A stretch of DNA of 64,000 bases, taken from Alkalihalobacillus sp. FSL W8-0930. GTDB taxonomy: Bacteria > Bacillota > Bacilli > Bacillales > Bacillaceae_D. Shown piece by piece: positions 19,720 to 28,786 of this stretch. The notes under the pieces are model-generated. The model was not told the origin of the DNA. It made no database searches and saw only the letters and a list, made by a program, of their open reading frames with translations. Position 1 is the first letter of the stretch; the number at the start of each line of letters is the position of its first letter. Location: the NCBI GenBank assembly GCA_037965595.1, contig CP150183.1, positions 3,821,015-3,885,014 of the forward strand, given 5' to 3'. Made by a program: the position numbers and the translations under genes.

Positions 19720-22041
19720 TTAAGATGCCTCTTGTTGATACAAAGCTTTTTGAAAAGAAGTAAATGTTTCTTGGATCTTGCTAACACCTCCAAGAACTTC
19801 CACCGCATCAGTAATTGAATGGTATTTAAGTTCCAGTAATCGTGGTAACTTTTCTTGATCAAGCTCTTCATAGCCAGTTTCAACGTACTTAGAAAGCACA
19901 AAATCTAGAAATTCTTGTTCTTTATCATCTAGATCCTTAAAGATACTCAACTTGGCTTTAGCAACACGTTCTTTTCTTGAAATTGGTTTAATAGCATACG
20001 ATACAAATTCAAGTACATCGAACAAATCACTGTTATCAGCATTTATCAAACTTTGTAATGCAGACAATTCATCTTTTCCATACCCTGTATTAGCAAGTTT
20101 CTCCATTAAAGCCTTTCGTGTCATCGGGTTTGACCATATATCACGCAGTTCTTCTTCGCTTTTGAAAAAGTCCGGTAACGTTCCATACAAGTTTTCTATG
20201 AACTCCTCGGCAGTAATTGGCTTCCCATCAGCGCTCCAAAAACTAGTAGCAACCGTATGTTGGATCTCTCGTTCTTTTCCATCTCTTAGTTTTATCTTTA
20301 TTTTTTTCTTAGGTTCTCTGGGGTCATCCGGATCTCCCGGATTACCAGGATCGTCTGGATTTCTTGGATCACCAGGATTTCTAGGACCTTTTGGCTCTTT
20401 CGGTTCTGGCTCTAAAGGAGGACCATCCCATTCAGGGTCATTAAAATTTTGATAAGCATCAACAAAGTCATAAATCGTAAAAAATTCTTTTCCTTCGTAT
20501 AGTCTCGTTCCTCGACCAACAATTTGTTTAAATTCAATCATCTGTTTTATCGGTCGCATTAAAACAATATTTCGAACATTTCTAGCATCTACTCCCGTAG
20601 AAAGTTTCTTCGAAGTAGTTAATATGGTTGGAATAGTTTTCTCATTGTCCTGAAAGTCTCTAAGATAAAGTTCTCCTAAAGCTGAGTCCTCTGCCGTTAC
20701 TCGAACACAGTACAAAGGATCTTTACTGTTACTATATTGATTAATTAAATCCCGAACGAGAGCTGCATGAGGCTGTGATGCACAAAAAATAATAGTTTTC
20801 TCCTTTTGATTTATTTCCGAAAGGAAAATTTTTATACGTATTGCTTCTCGTTCTTTAATTTCAATGATTTTATTAAAATCTTCTTCGGCGTATAACTTAC
20901 CTTCTTCAACTTCCCCTTCTATAACATCATCATCCGAAACATACATATAATCATCGATTGTAGTTTTGATACGTTTTACTTTAAAAGGGGTTAAGAAACC
21001 ATCATTAATACCTTCTTTTAAAGAATATTCATAAATTGGTTTGCCAAAGTATTCATAAGTGTCAGCATTATGTTTTCTCTTAGGCGTTGCAGTTAATCCT
21101 AATTGAACAGCTGGATGGAAATATTCTAAAATATCTCGCCAACTACTTTCATTGTTTGCTCCACCACGGTGACACTCATCAATAATAATAAAATCAAAGT
21201 AGTCGGGAGGATAGTCACCAAAGTATAGCTTGTTATCCTTCCCACTCATAAAAGTCTGAAAAATCGTAAAGAAAATATTTCCATTTGTGGGAACTTTTCC
21301 TTTTTTCGCAATTTCTTTAGGATTGATACGAACCAAAGCATCCTCTGAAAAAGCGGAGAATGAATTAAATGCTTGGTCGGCTAAAATATTCCTATCAGCT
21401 AAAAACAAGATGCGTGGCCTACGCGACCCGTCACGTTTAATATTCCAACGTGCATGAAAGAGTTTCCATGCAATTTGAAAGGCTATAAAAGTTTTTCCTG
21501 TGCCTGTAGCTAGGGTGAGTAAGATTCTTGGCTTTTCTTTTGCTATAGCTGAAACAGTTTTATTAACTGCTATTTCTTGATAAAATCTAGGTTTTTTTGT
21601 ACCCCCAAAGTCTTCAAAAGGTACAGCATTAAACTTATCTCTCCATTCATTTTGATCGGAGAAAACCCTATTCCAAAGTTCATCAGGAGTAGGAAAAGAA
21701 TCAACTAAACCCTCAGTTCCGTATTTAAGACACATCTCGTAAATTTCTCTTCCATTACTTGAATATGTGTAATCTAACTTTAACTTCAAGGCATAATTTT
21801 TTGCTTGAGCGACTCCTTCTCCTATTTCTAATTCGTTACTTTTTGCCTCTATAACTGCTAACTTTATTCCTTTATAAACAAGAATATAGTCAGCTATCAT
21901 CGGTTTAGCACGACCTCCAGCCTGAATTTTTCCAGTTGTAATATGAAATTCTCTTAATACTTTTGAACCTTCAACTACTCCCCAGCCACTTTCTCTTAGC
22001 TTCGGATCGATAAGCTCAGCTCTTGTTTCTGCCTCATTCAT
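19720..22041 (-). CDS. hsdR: Type I restriction enzyme, R (motor/nuclease) subunit
   Basis: A 773-residue HsdR. The N-terminal nuclease core shows Asp51 and Glu65-x-Lys67 (IADYILVYKGIKLAVIEAK). Next come the SF2 helicase motifs: Walker A LATGTGKT (177-184), DECH (288-291), TATPKRK and the motif VI region QIVGRGTRLYEG. An unusual Pro/Gly/Asp-rich linker (about 547-576, units such as GDPRNP and DDPGNPGDP) separates the motor from an EcoEI-like C-terminal domain. The ATG follows AAGGAGGTAGGGCT, 12 nt after hsdS. With HsdM and HsdS it should cut unmodified foreign DNA after ATP-driven translocation. Confidence 0.95.
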   Translation of the reverse strand: MNEAETRAELIDPKLRESGWGVVEGSKVLREFHITTGKIQAGGRAKPMIADYILVYKGIKLAVIEAKSNELEIGEGVAQAKNYALKLKLDYTYSSNGREIYEMCLKYGTEGLVDSFPTPDELWNRVFSDQNEWRDKFNAVPFEDFGGTKKPRFYQEIAVNKTVSAIAKEKPRILLTLATGTGKTFIAFQIAWKLFHARWNIKRDGSRRPRILFLADRNILADQAFNSFSAFSEDALVRINPKEIAKKGKVPTNGNIFFTIFQTFMSGKDNKLYFGDYPPDYFDFIIIDECHRGGANNESSWRDILEYFHPAVQLGLTATPKRKHNADTYEYFGKPIYEYSLKEGINDGFLTPFKVKRIKTTIDDYMYVSDDDVIEGEVEEGKLYAEEDFNKIIEIKEREAIRIKIFLSEINQKEKTIIFCASQPHAALVRDLINQYSNSKDPLYCVRVTAEDSALGELYLRDFQDNEKTIPTILTTSKKLSTGVDARNVRNIVLMRPIKQMIEFKQIVGRGTRLYEGKEFFTIYDFVDAYQNFNDPEWDGPPLEPEPKEPKGPRNPGDPRNPDDPGNPGDPDDPREPKKKIKIKLRDGKEREIQHTVATSFWSADGKPITAEEFIENLYGTLPDFFKSEEELRDIWSNPMTRKALMEKLANTGYGKDELSALQSLINADNSDLFDVLEFVSYAIKPISRKERVAKAKLSIFKDLDDKEQEFLDFVLSKYVETGYEELDQEKLPRLLELKYHSITDAVEVLGGVSKIQETFTSFQKALYQQEAS

Positions 22042-22053
22042 AGCCCTACCTCC

Positions 22054-23286
22054 TTAGAGTTCACCGTTAAATGCTTTTTGTAAAATTGATTTCTTCAGTT
22101 TGTCTAAGTTAGCTAATTTCTTTATATATATTTCTTCGAGTTTCTTTGTTTCTTCTGCTAATGTATCTAGTTTTTCAACAATACTTTCTTGTTCGCTTAT
22201 TGTTTGAGGAATAAATATTGAAAATGCGAATAAATCATCTTTGGTTAAAGCTTCTCTAGTTGAACCACCTGATCTAGCTATATTTAAAAGTTTTTCTTTA
22301 TTCGGCTTCGATATTAAGGAGTATTGTAAAAAAGATGATTGAATTATATCAACAATCGGACGAAGTATACTTACATGCTGATTAACTCTAGCTGGTAATA
22401 TCTCTTCTGGTACAACACAGCATCTTGCAATAGACGCACCTGTAATATTAAGCAGAACATCATCTTTAAATATTTCTACATTATTTAATTTTTTTGCTTG
22501 CATTTCATCAATGAAAGCAAGATTCAATTCCCTGAAGCCATCATCATAAACATTCTGACTTCTTATTAGAGAGATCCCCTGTTCTTTGTAAGAGGCCTTT
22601 CCGCCCTTTGGAGTTGCTCCACTTCCAATTTTACTTGTAATTTCCCCCAACCTTTTTTCTTCCCAATCTTGAGGTGGATTAGCAAATACACCTTGCAGAT
22701 ATGATTCAAAAAGCTCTCTAGCATTTTGTAGTTTTTTCTCAGTATTTTCTTTTGCTTTTTCTATAGATTCGAAAGCTTCGTCTATAAGTTCTACTACGCG
22801 CTGTTGTTCCAAATGAGTTTTAGGAAATGGGATTTCTGTATTTTCTACAAAGTCTAGAGGTACTCTTTTGTGGCCCACAGCCCCGGTCATGACTTTTTGA
22901 CCATTTAGCCTAAATTCTTCTTTTGATAAGAAATAAAATAAATAATCAGGTATTATTTCTCCTTTTGTTCGTAAAACAATATACTCACTCGATCCAAAAC
23001 CTATACCATTTTTTAAATTCCGCGCAATTCCTAGCTTCCCATTTTCAAAGCAAGGAGTGATTTTAGCTAGAAGCACATCTTCTTCACGAAAAAAAGTATA
23101 ACCTTTATAAACTTCTTTTAATGCTCTTTCATTTTTGGCAATGAAGTTTTTTGAAAGTCTTTCCAGGTTCTCCATAGGGACAAAAGACACTAGCTCTTCA
23201 TCACTTAACCGATCTTTTGCTTCTTTTTTAGGAGGTCTTATTTGACAAACTTCTACTAGTTTTTTTACTTCCCAACCTTGCTTCAT
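22054..23286 (-). CDS. hsdS: Type I restriction-modification specificity subunit
   Basis: A 410-residue HsdS with two target-recognition domains. TRD1 lies in about residues 1-150, followed by a conserved helix (EQQRVVELIDEAFESIEKAK, about 160-180). TRD2 lies in about 210-360, followed by the second helix (EQESIVEKLDTLAEETKKLE). The second half starts with the usual WEEKRLGEITSKIGSGATPK. The two TRDs set a bipartite DNA target that cannot be read from sequence. The start overlaps the hsdM stop by 4 nt. Confidence 0.95.
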   Translation of the reverse strand: MKQGWEVKKLVEVCQIRPPKKEAKDRLSDEELVSFVPMENLERLSKNFIAKNERALKEVYKGYTFFREEDVLLAKITPCFENGKLGIARNLKNGIGFGSSEYIVLRTKGEIIPDYLFYFLSKEEFRLNGQKVMTGAVGHKRVPLDFVENTEIPFPKTHLEQQRVVELIDEAFESIEKAKENTEKKLQNARELFESYLQGVFANPPQDWEEKRLGEITSKIGSGATPKGGKASYKEQGISLIRSQNVYDDGFRELNLAFIDEMQAKKLNNVEIFKDDVLLNITGASIARCCVVPEEILPARVNQHVSILRPIVDIIQSSFLQYSLISKPNKEKLLNIARSGGSTREALTKDDLFAFSIFIPQTISEQESIVEKLDTLAEETKKLEEIYIKKLANLDKLKKSILQKAFNGEL

Positions 23287-24737
23287 AGTAGCCCCCTGAT
23301 AGTTTCAAAAATTGCAGCACTTTCTTCATCAAGGGCTACTATGTCATCTAATATTTCTTCAGGATCACGCAAGGCTACTTCATCTTTTTTATTTGGATTT
23401 CTTACGGATAAATCATAAGTAGTAGTATCTACATCCGTAATATTTATCTTCCATGAATTTATAGAATCAGCTTTAGTTTTCTGTAATTCAATAAACTCTG
23501 CTAAATCATTTTCATTTAGCGGATTGGTTTTACCCAAGTTTCTATCTAAATTCAACTGGTAATACCAAATATTCTGTGTTGGCTTTCCCTTTTCAAAAAA
23601 TAACACTACAGTGTGTACTCCAGCGCCTAAAAAAGTTTTTGCTGGTAAATCTAATACTGTATGTAAGTTACAGCTTTCTAAAAGTTGCTTACGAAGATTT
23701 ATGGAAGCATTATCAGAATTAGATAAAAAAGTATTTTTAATTACTATCCCTGTACGTCCTCCACCTTTAAGAATTTTGATAAAATGCTGCAAGAATAGAA
23801 AAGCAGTCTCCCCTGTCTTTATAGGGAAGTTCTGTTGAACTTCGGCACGTTCTTTGCCTCCAAATGGAGGATTAGCTAGTATAATATCGTATCTGTCTTT
23901 TTCTTGAATATCAGATAAATTTTCAGTCAATGTATTAGTATGAACAATATTCGGAGCCTCAATGCCATGGAGAATCATATTCATAATTCCAATTATATAC
24001 GCTAAAGACTTCTTTTCTTTACCATAAAATGTTTTTTTCTGAAGGATCTCCATTTCATTCGTGCTTAAGTTTTTACTTGTTTTTAAATATTCAAAGGCTT
24101 CTACTAAGAATCCGGAAGATCCAGCTGCCCCATCGTAAATCCTGTCCCCAATCGTTGGGGCTACAACATTTACAATGGTCTTGATAAGAGGTCGCGGTGT
24201 ATAATATTCTCCTCCATTACGACCAGCATTTCCCATGTTCTTTATCTTGTCTTCATATAAATGTGACATCTCATGCTTTTCTACATGTGAACTAAATCTT
24301 AATTCGTCTACATAGTTGATGACTTCCCTAAGATTGTAGCCACTTTGAATTTTATTGTTAAGTTCAGAAAATATCTCACCTATTTTATATTCAATAGTAT
24401 CAGCATCTGTAGCTTCTAATTTGAACTTTTTAAGATAAGGAAATAACTTTCCATTTACAAATTCTCTAAGGTCATCTCCAGTCATAGCCTTATGATGATC
24501 TAAATTACCATTTTCATCTTTCGGAGCCGCCCAAACGTCCCATTTGAAATCAGGCTTAATAATTTCCTTAAATGAATGAGCAGATAGTTCAGCCATTGTT
24601 TTTTTATCTCTTTCGAGATCGTCTAAATACTTAAGAAAAAGAATCCATGAAGTTTGCTCTATGTAATCTATCTCACTACCACAACCTGCATCTTTCCAAA
24701 GTACATCATCTATATTTTTAAAAGTCTGTTCAAACAC
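23283..24737 (-). CDS. hsdM: Type I restriction-modification N6-adenine methyltransferase subunit
   Basis: A 484-residue HsdM. An N-terminal HsdM helical domain (about 5-130) precedes the methyltransferase core, with SAM motif I YDGAAGSSGFLVEAF and catalytic motif IV NPPFGG (near 289). It is the first gene of the hsdM-hsdS-hsdR operon, preceded by a -10/-35 pair at 24823-24852. Overlapping stop and start with hsdS supports operon expression. Confidence 0.95.
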   Translation of the reverse strand: MFEQTFKNIDDVLWKDAGCGSEIDYIEQTSWILFLKYLDDLERDKKTMAELSAHSFKEIIKPDFKWDVWAAPKDENGNLDHHKAMTGDDLREFVNGKLFPYLKKFKLEATDADTIEYKIGEIFSELNNKIQSGYNLREVINYVDELRFSSHVEKHEMSHLYEDKIKNMGNAGRNGGEYYTPRPLIKTIVNVVAPTIGDRIYDGAAGSSGFLVEAFEYLKTSKNLSTNEMEILQKKTFYGKEKKSLAYIIGIMNMILHGIEAPNIVHTNTLTENLSDIQEKDRYDIILANPPFGGKERAEVQQNFPIKTGETAFLFLQHFIKILKGGGRTGIVIKNTFLSNSDNASINLRKQLLESCNLHTVLDLPAKTFLGAGVHTVVLFFEKGKPTQNIWYYQLNLDRNLGKTNPLNENDLAEFIELQKTKADSINSWKINITDVDTTTYDLSVRNPNKKDEVALRDPEEILDDIVALDEESAAIFETIRGLL

Positions 24738-24822
24738 TATACTTCATCCTCCAAGTCTTTTGGTTCCGCATCTATTAGAATTTACTAAACATCTTTTATA
24801 GCTCGTCCATTTCCACTATATT

Positions 24823-24852
24823 ATTATACAACAATTGTAAGAAGCTTACCAA
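24823..24852 (-). promoter_or_regulatory. Putative promoter of the hsd operon
   Basis: On the minus strand TTGGTA (24847-24852), an 18-nt spacer and TATAAT (24823-24828), about 86 nt upstream of the hsdM start. Confidence 0.6.
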
Positions 24853-25152
24853 AAGTCTTTTTATAAGGCTCTTTAAAGGTACGCTTCTCTATCTGTTTTA
24901 GAACGAAGATTGACTGGGTAAGAAACTAAGAAACAGATTATGCAGCAGTCGGATAGCTCTTCTTAAAGATGGACACATTCAATCTTGAAGTTATGCTTCC
25001 CCATAATTTACGCCGAGAAGAAGTAGGTAGAAGTGATTTTAATAGTGATATGCAAAAAATGAAGCTACTTAGTAAGAACACATCTACGCTAGAAGTAATA
25101 TACAAAAATAAAAAACGTTAGTAGGCTGGTCCAAAACATCTTTTCTGTATAT
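24853..25152. other. Gap between hsd operon and methyltransferase gene
   Basis: No firm gene is seen. A 50-codon plus-strand frame (24969-25121) has no good ribosome site and matches no family I know, so I do not call it. No terminator for the methyltransferase gene is obvious here. Confidence 0.4.
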
Positions 25153-26649
25153 TTAATTATGAAATACATATATATCTAGCAGATCATCAAATGTACAATC
25201 ACTGAGATGCCCTGACCTATACATTCTACCTATTATTTTTAACTGATCTTTACTAGGATATTTCAAATTTTCCTTTAAATCAGTAGCATTAATCTGAGTA
25301 TTTCCACTAAAAGTTCTAAAATAGAAATCAACAAAATCTGAATTCAAGTAAATCCATAAGCCCGTAGCTAAATTAACATCACTTATTTCATTTTTTTTCA
25401 TATGAAAGTAACTAATTTTATTATCAAAACCAACTTTCTCGCCAGGATATTTTCTGCCATCAAAAATTGCAGCTTTTATTCTGCTAGGTTCTTCTTTAGA
25501 ACTCATTCTATTTACAAGAACATATAGACCTGAAACCCTTAAATAATTTGCACATTTGTTAGTACTTACTATATAGCCCGGCTTATTGTTTGTAACATTA
25601 AACTCAATATTCATATGTCTAATATTATGGGAATACACCATGTGGAAACTATTTTCTACTCTCTCACTTCGCAAAGCATCGCGATTTCGAAAATCTACTA
25701 CAGGACCTGTTGAAATATTTAATCCTAGATCCTCTAATCCGAAATTTAGACTCTTCATTCTATTTTCTATTTCCTTATCGACTTCTGGAATTATTCTTAT
25801 TACTTTTAGTTTGTCTGTTGGAAAGACAATTTCTTCGTATTTTTTTTCTGAAACAAGTATATTTGATAATTTATTATCGATTGATGTTGATAAATCAACT
25901 TTCGCCTGTTTGCCCTCTTTGACTACTTTCATTATTACTGTTTCTTGTAACACGTCATCATAAAAAATATCAGTTCTTTTTTCAAATAAATGAAGGTTAT
26001 TCAAAGAACAAGTTTCTAATAAATTGAACCTGAAGTTTTTAAAATAAGAACCATTACAAAAACTTCTGGGTGTTATTGAAACCATTTGTCCATTCTTAAC
26101 TAACAAAGCCTTTCCTAATGATAAAAAAGCAGCATAGTAATTTGGGACAGTAATGTTCATCTGCTTTAAAAGCAAATCGTGTTCATTATAAGCTTCCAAC
26201 TTTCTATACGGTGGATTCATAATAATATATTCGTAAAGTTCTTCTTTTTTTAACTTTTCTTGGGCATCCTTTATAAAATCACTATTTATTATATTGAAGG
26301 TGAGTTCAATCTTGTTTTCGATACAAATGGCTTTACATTCTTCAAGAGTTTCTTTTAATTGTTTTACAAACTTGGTATCTATCTCAAGTAGATCTACATG
26401 AACACTTTTGGGTTTTGTTTTCCAATTTACTATTTTATTTATAAATGCTAGGGTTAAATTCCCTGTACCTGCTCCTGGATCTAACATCTTTATTTTTTTC
26501 TTTTTTGTTGCGTTAAAGAAACTTGCCATATAATTAGCTACTTCTAATGGTGTAAAATACTGAGCAAACTTCTCTTTATTTTCTTTATTCGAACCTTGTT
26601 TAGAGGTTGTCATTGATTGTTCATTAATCATTCTATTGAGTACATTCAA
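25153..26649 (-). CDS. N6-adenine DNA methyltransferase (Eco57I/BsuBI-like, type II)
   Basis: A 498-residue gamma-class adenine methyltransferase. The N-terminus has the KFAQYFTPLEVANYMA start seen in type II enzymes of this kind. SAM motif I LDPGAGTGNLT (56-66) and catalytic motif IV NPPY (145-148) are intact. The C-terminal half (about 260-498) is the likely target-recognition domain. The start is TTG after AAAAGGAGGTAGTCTTTC. No conventional restriction endonuclease gene lies beside it. The nearest same-strand genes are a HEPN protein and a DUF262 protein, making this the modification arm of a possible non-canonical defence cassette (inference), or an orphan methylase. Confidence 0.88.
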   Translation of the reverse strand: MNVLNRMINEQSMTTSKQGSNKENKEKFAQYFTPLEVANYMASFFNATKKKKIKMLDPGAGTGNLTLAFINKIVNWKTKPKSVHVDLLEIDTKFVKQLKETLEECKAICIENKIELTFNIINSDFIKDAQEKLKKEELYEYIIMNPPYRKLEAYNEHDLLLKQMNITVPNYYAAFLSLGKALLVKNGQMVSITPRSFCNGSYFKNFRFNLLETCSLNNLHLFEKRTDIFYDDVLQETVIMKVVKEGKQAKVDLSTSIDNKLSNILVSEKKYEEIVFPTDKLKVIRIIPEVDKEIENRMKSLNFGLEDLGLNISTGPVVDFRNRDALRSERVENSFHMVYSHNIRHMNIEFNVTNNKPGYIVSTNKCANYLRVSGLYVLVNRMSSKEEPSRIKAAIFDGRKYPGEKVGFDNKISYFHMKKNEISDVNLATGLWIYLNSDFVDFYFRTFSGNTQINATDLKENLKYPSKDQLKIIGRMYRSGHLSDCTFDDLLDIYVFHN

Positions 26650-26778
26650 GAAAGACTACCTCCTTTTTTCTTTTTCATTATAGCTTTTATTACCTTTTTA
26701 ATCTAATCCTTCAATTTCCATTAAGCATTACAACTTTATATTTAATTGATTATGAAGATGAAATAATATTCCATTATA

Positions 26779-26814
26779 AATAGGCCAGTATACATGTTAG
26801 TATACTGCCCTATT
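26779..26814 (-). terminator. 15-bp hairpin between HEPN and methyltransferase genes
   Basis: AATAGGCCAGTATAC (26779-26793) and GTATACTGCCCTATT (26800-26814) pair with one mismatch around a 6-nt loop. On the minus strand TTTATAAT follows, a poor T-run. It may be a weak terminator or a regulatory element separating the methyltransferase transcript. A TATAAT box near the methyltransferase start suggests that gene has its own promoter. Confidence 0.5.
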
Positions 26815-26832
26815 ATTGTTACATTTAGACCA

Positions 26833-27498
26833 TTAATTAATGTGTCTTTTTTCTTCAGCTGCACCAATGATTTGATCCCTAAAATCATTCATTATCCACA
26901 TTACCTCATTATAGAGTTCATCATAATTATAGTCTATTCTCCTATAATCTTCACCGTGAACTATTTCATGTCTTTGCTTTAACATCTCACGATCTATATA
27001 CTTATCTCGAAGTGTATATCTTGAATGGTCCAGATTAAGACTAATTAAAATTTCTTTAAATAATTTATAACTTAAGTTGGATTCGGTATTTACAATTCTT
27101 TTGAAGGGTTCATCAACGTATTCTAGATTAAACTTTTTTGTTGATGTTTTGTCTATGTAATCCAAAACACTAGTATATACCGAAATTTTATTCGTCTCCT
27201 CCAATTTAGGGAAAATTTCTCTTAAAAAATAAGCTACAAAATTATTTTTCAATTCATTAATTTTACATCTATTATCTATAATATGTAAAACATAATTATT
27301 TGCAGCTGAACGAATAAAACCTTCCCAATGAGCACACAATAGGGAAATACCACTTCGAATTAGAGTACTTTTACTCAATGAAGTGTTATTTCTCTTAATA
27401 GCGAGTTTTAACTGAAGTAATTCTCTCTTTCTCCAACTAAGATCAAACTCAATAGCATCCTCTAAAGCTTCTAGTTCTTTAAGATTGTTCCGTCTCAT
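26833..27498 (-). CDS. HEPN-domain protein of the MAE_28990/MAE_18760 type
   Basis: A 221-residue helical protein with the HEPN catalytic signature R-x4-H: Arg176 and His181 in KQRHEIVHGEDYR. The N-terminal half contains TLIRSGISLLCAHWEGFIRS (about 45-64), typical of this HEPN subfamily. Its ATG follows AAGGAG and overlaps the end of the DUF262 gene by 20 nt, so the two are translated together. HEPN proteins of defence loci are commonly metal-independent RNases that cleave tRNA or mRNA on infection (family knowledge). Here the DUF262 partner would be sensor or regulator (inference). Confidence 0.8.
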   Translation of the reverse strand: MRRNNLKELEALEDAIEFDLSWRKRELLQLKLAIKRNNTSLSKSTLIRSGISLLCAHWEGFIRSAANNYVLHIIDNRCKINELKNNFVAYFLREIFPKLEETNKISVYTSVLDYIDKTSTKKFNLEYVDEPFKRIVNTESNLSYKLFKEILISLNLDHSRYTLRDKYIDREMLKQRHEIVHGEDYRRIDYNYDELYNEVMWIMNDFRDQIIGAAEEKRHIN

Positions 27499-28672
27499 AT
27501 ATCTCCTTAGACAATTCAGTAAGCATCTTAAATCTTGTTATTGCTCTTTGTCCTTTTTTAGTTGCTTCAGAAAATTGTTGATGACTAGTAATTATTTCGA
27601 TTTTAGAACTTAGTTCTTCTTTTTTAGTTTCCCAATAATCAATATTCTGTGATAAGCCTGTAATGAGTGCCTCATACATAGCGTGTGAGAATTTAACATT
27701 AGACTTCTTAAATACCTCATCACCTACCACATCTTCTAATATCTGAATTGACCTTAATAATTCTTCTCCGTATTTTTTTATATCGGAGGTGTTATCTTCC
27801 ATCATATTTATTAATTCATCTGTGAAATAGTCTCTAATGTTAACATTAGAATCAATGTTAGTGGTGTTAATATACCTAGACACAAAATACCTTACTACTA
27901 ATTCTTTGTCGAACTGCTCTTGTAATTGTTTCTTTGTTAATTTAATTATTCTCTTGAATACAGCATTATTGGTGACTGTATTAATAGTATCTAGATAGCT
28001 AGATCTAATCATTGCCATTAGACAATTTCTGATTTCCTGAGGCTTTAACTCCGAAATGTTAGTGTTCAACCTCTGGAACATTTCATACTTCGCTTTGGGA
28101 TTTTCTGTACTATCAATAATAATTATATCTAACTTACCTCTTTTAAATTTTCTTCTTAAGTTGGGATGTAATGATGCCCAAGTTACATCCTGTAAAGATG
28201 ATAAATATTTTGTACCTATTAATTTGCTTTGTGTAAGTTTTTTCATTTGTACATCAGGTGATTCAACTGCCGCGGTTTGTCCTTCTTCATTAGCTGGATC
28301 TAAATCAACAGATTCTTCTTCATTCTCTTCTTCAACATCTTCATCAACTTCATTGGCGAACTCAAAGTCTGCTGGTACGCGAAGTTCTCCCATAAATTCT
28401 AGAATTGTGCTGACTCTTTGTAACCCATCAATTACATTCCACTTCCCATCATTCTCCTGAGCTACAAAAACTGGAGGAATCGGGATACCTAAAAGAATTG
28501 ATTCAATTAAATCCGATTTTTGTTTTATACTCCATCTAAAATACCTCTGATATGAAGGAGCAATATCAATTTCATCATCATTATAAATATTAGCTAGTTC
28601 ACCCAATGACATAGAATATGAAAATGTTTTAATTTCATTAATATTTCTCTGTATTTCTTCTTCTAAAGACAA
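27479..28672 (-). CDS. DUF262 (ParB/Srx-like, GmrSD-related) protein
   Basis: A 397-residue protein whose N-terminal DUF262 domain shows the PSYQRYFRW motif (39-47) and IDGLQR (81-86) in place of the usual DGQQR. In GmrSD-type and related defence proteins this fold binds or hydrolyses nucleotides. A very acidic insert (about 105-130) separates the two halves of the domain. The C-terminal helical part has no recognised nuclease motif, in contrast to GmrS-GmrD fusions carrying an HNH domain. The start is TTG after AGGAGTTGAGATC. It is the first gene of a two-gene unit with the HEPN protein and the right-hand end of the defence island, 114 nt before rlmH. Confidence 0.82.
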   Translation of the reverse strand: MSLEEEIQRNINEIKTFSYSMSLGELANIYNDDEIDIAPSYQRYFRWSIKQKSDLIESILLGIPIPPVFVAQENDGKWNVIDGLQRVSTILEFMGELRVPADFEFANEVDEDVEEENEEESVDLDPANEEGQTAAVESPDVQMKKLTQSKLIGTKYLSSLQDVTWASLHPNLRRKFKRGKLDIIIIDSTENPKAKYEMFQRLNTNISELKPQEIRNCLMAMIRSSYLDTINTVTNNAVFKRIIKLTKKQLQEQFDKELVVRYFVSRYINTTNIDSNVNIRDYFTDELINMMEDNTSDIKKYGEELLRSIQILEDVVGDEVFKKSNVKFSHAMYEALITGLSQNIDYWETKKEELSSKIEIITSHQQFSEATKKGQRAITRFKMLTELSKEIYETEQS

Positions 28673-28786
28673 GATCTCAACTCCTAATTATTTTTATATA
28701 CCTTATTCTACCATATTAAAAGATTTTTTATAAATATTTTTAGAGAATCTGAATTATAAATTTAACCGAATTATTAAAAACCTCAC

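Noticed and set aside
24969..25121. A 50-codon plus-strand open frame between hsdM and the methylase gene.
   Set aside because: No ribosome site, no recognisable family, and it lies in AT-rich intergenic DNA where such frames are common.
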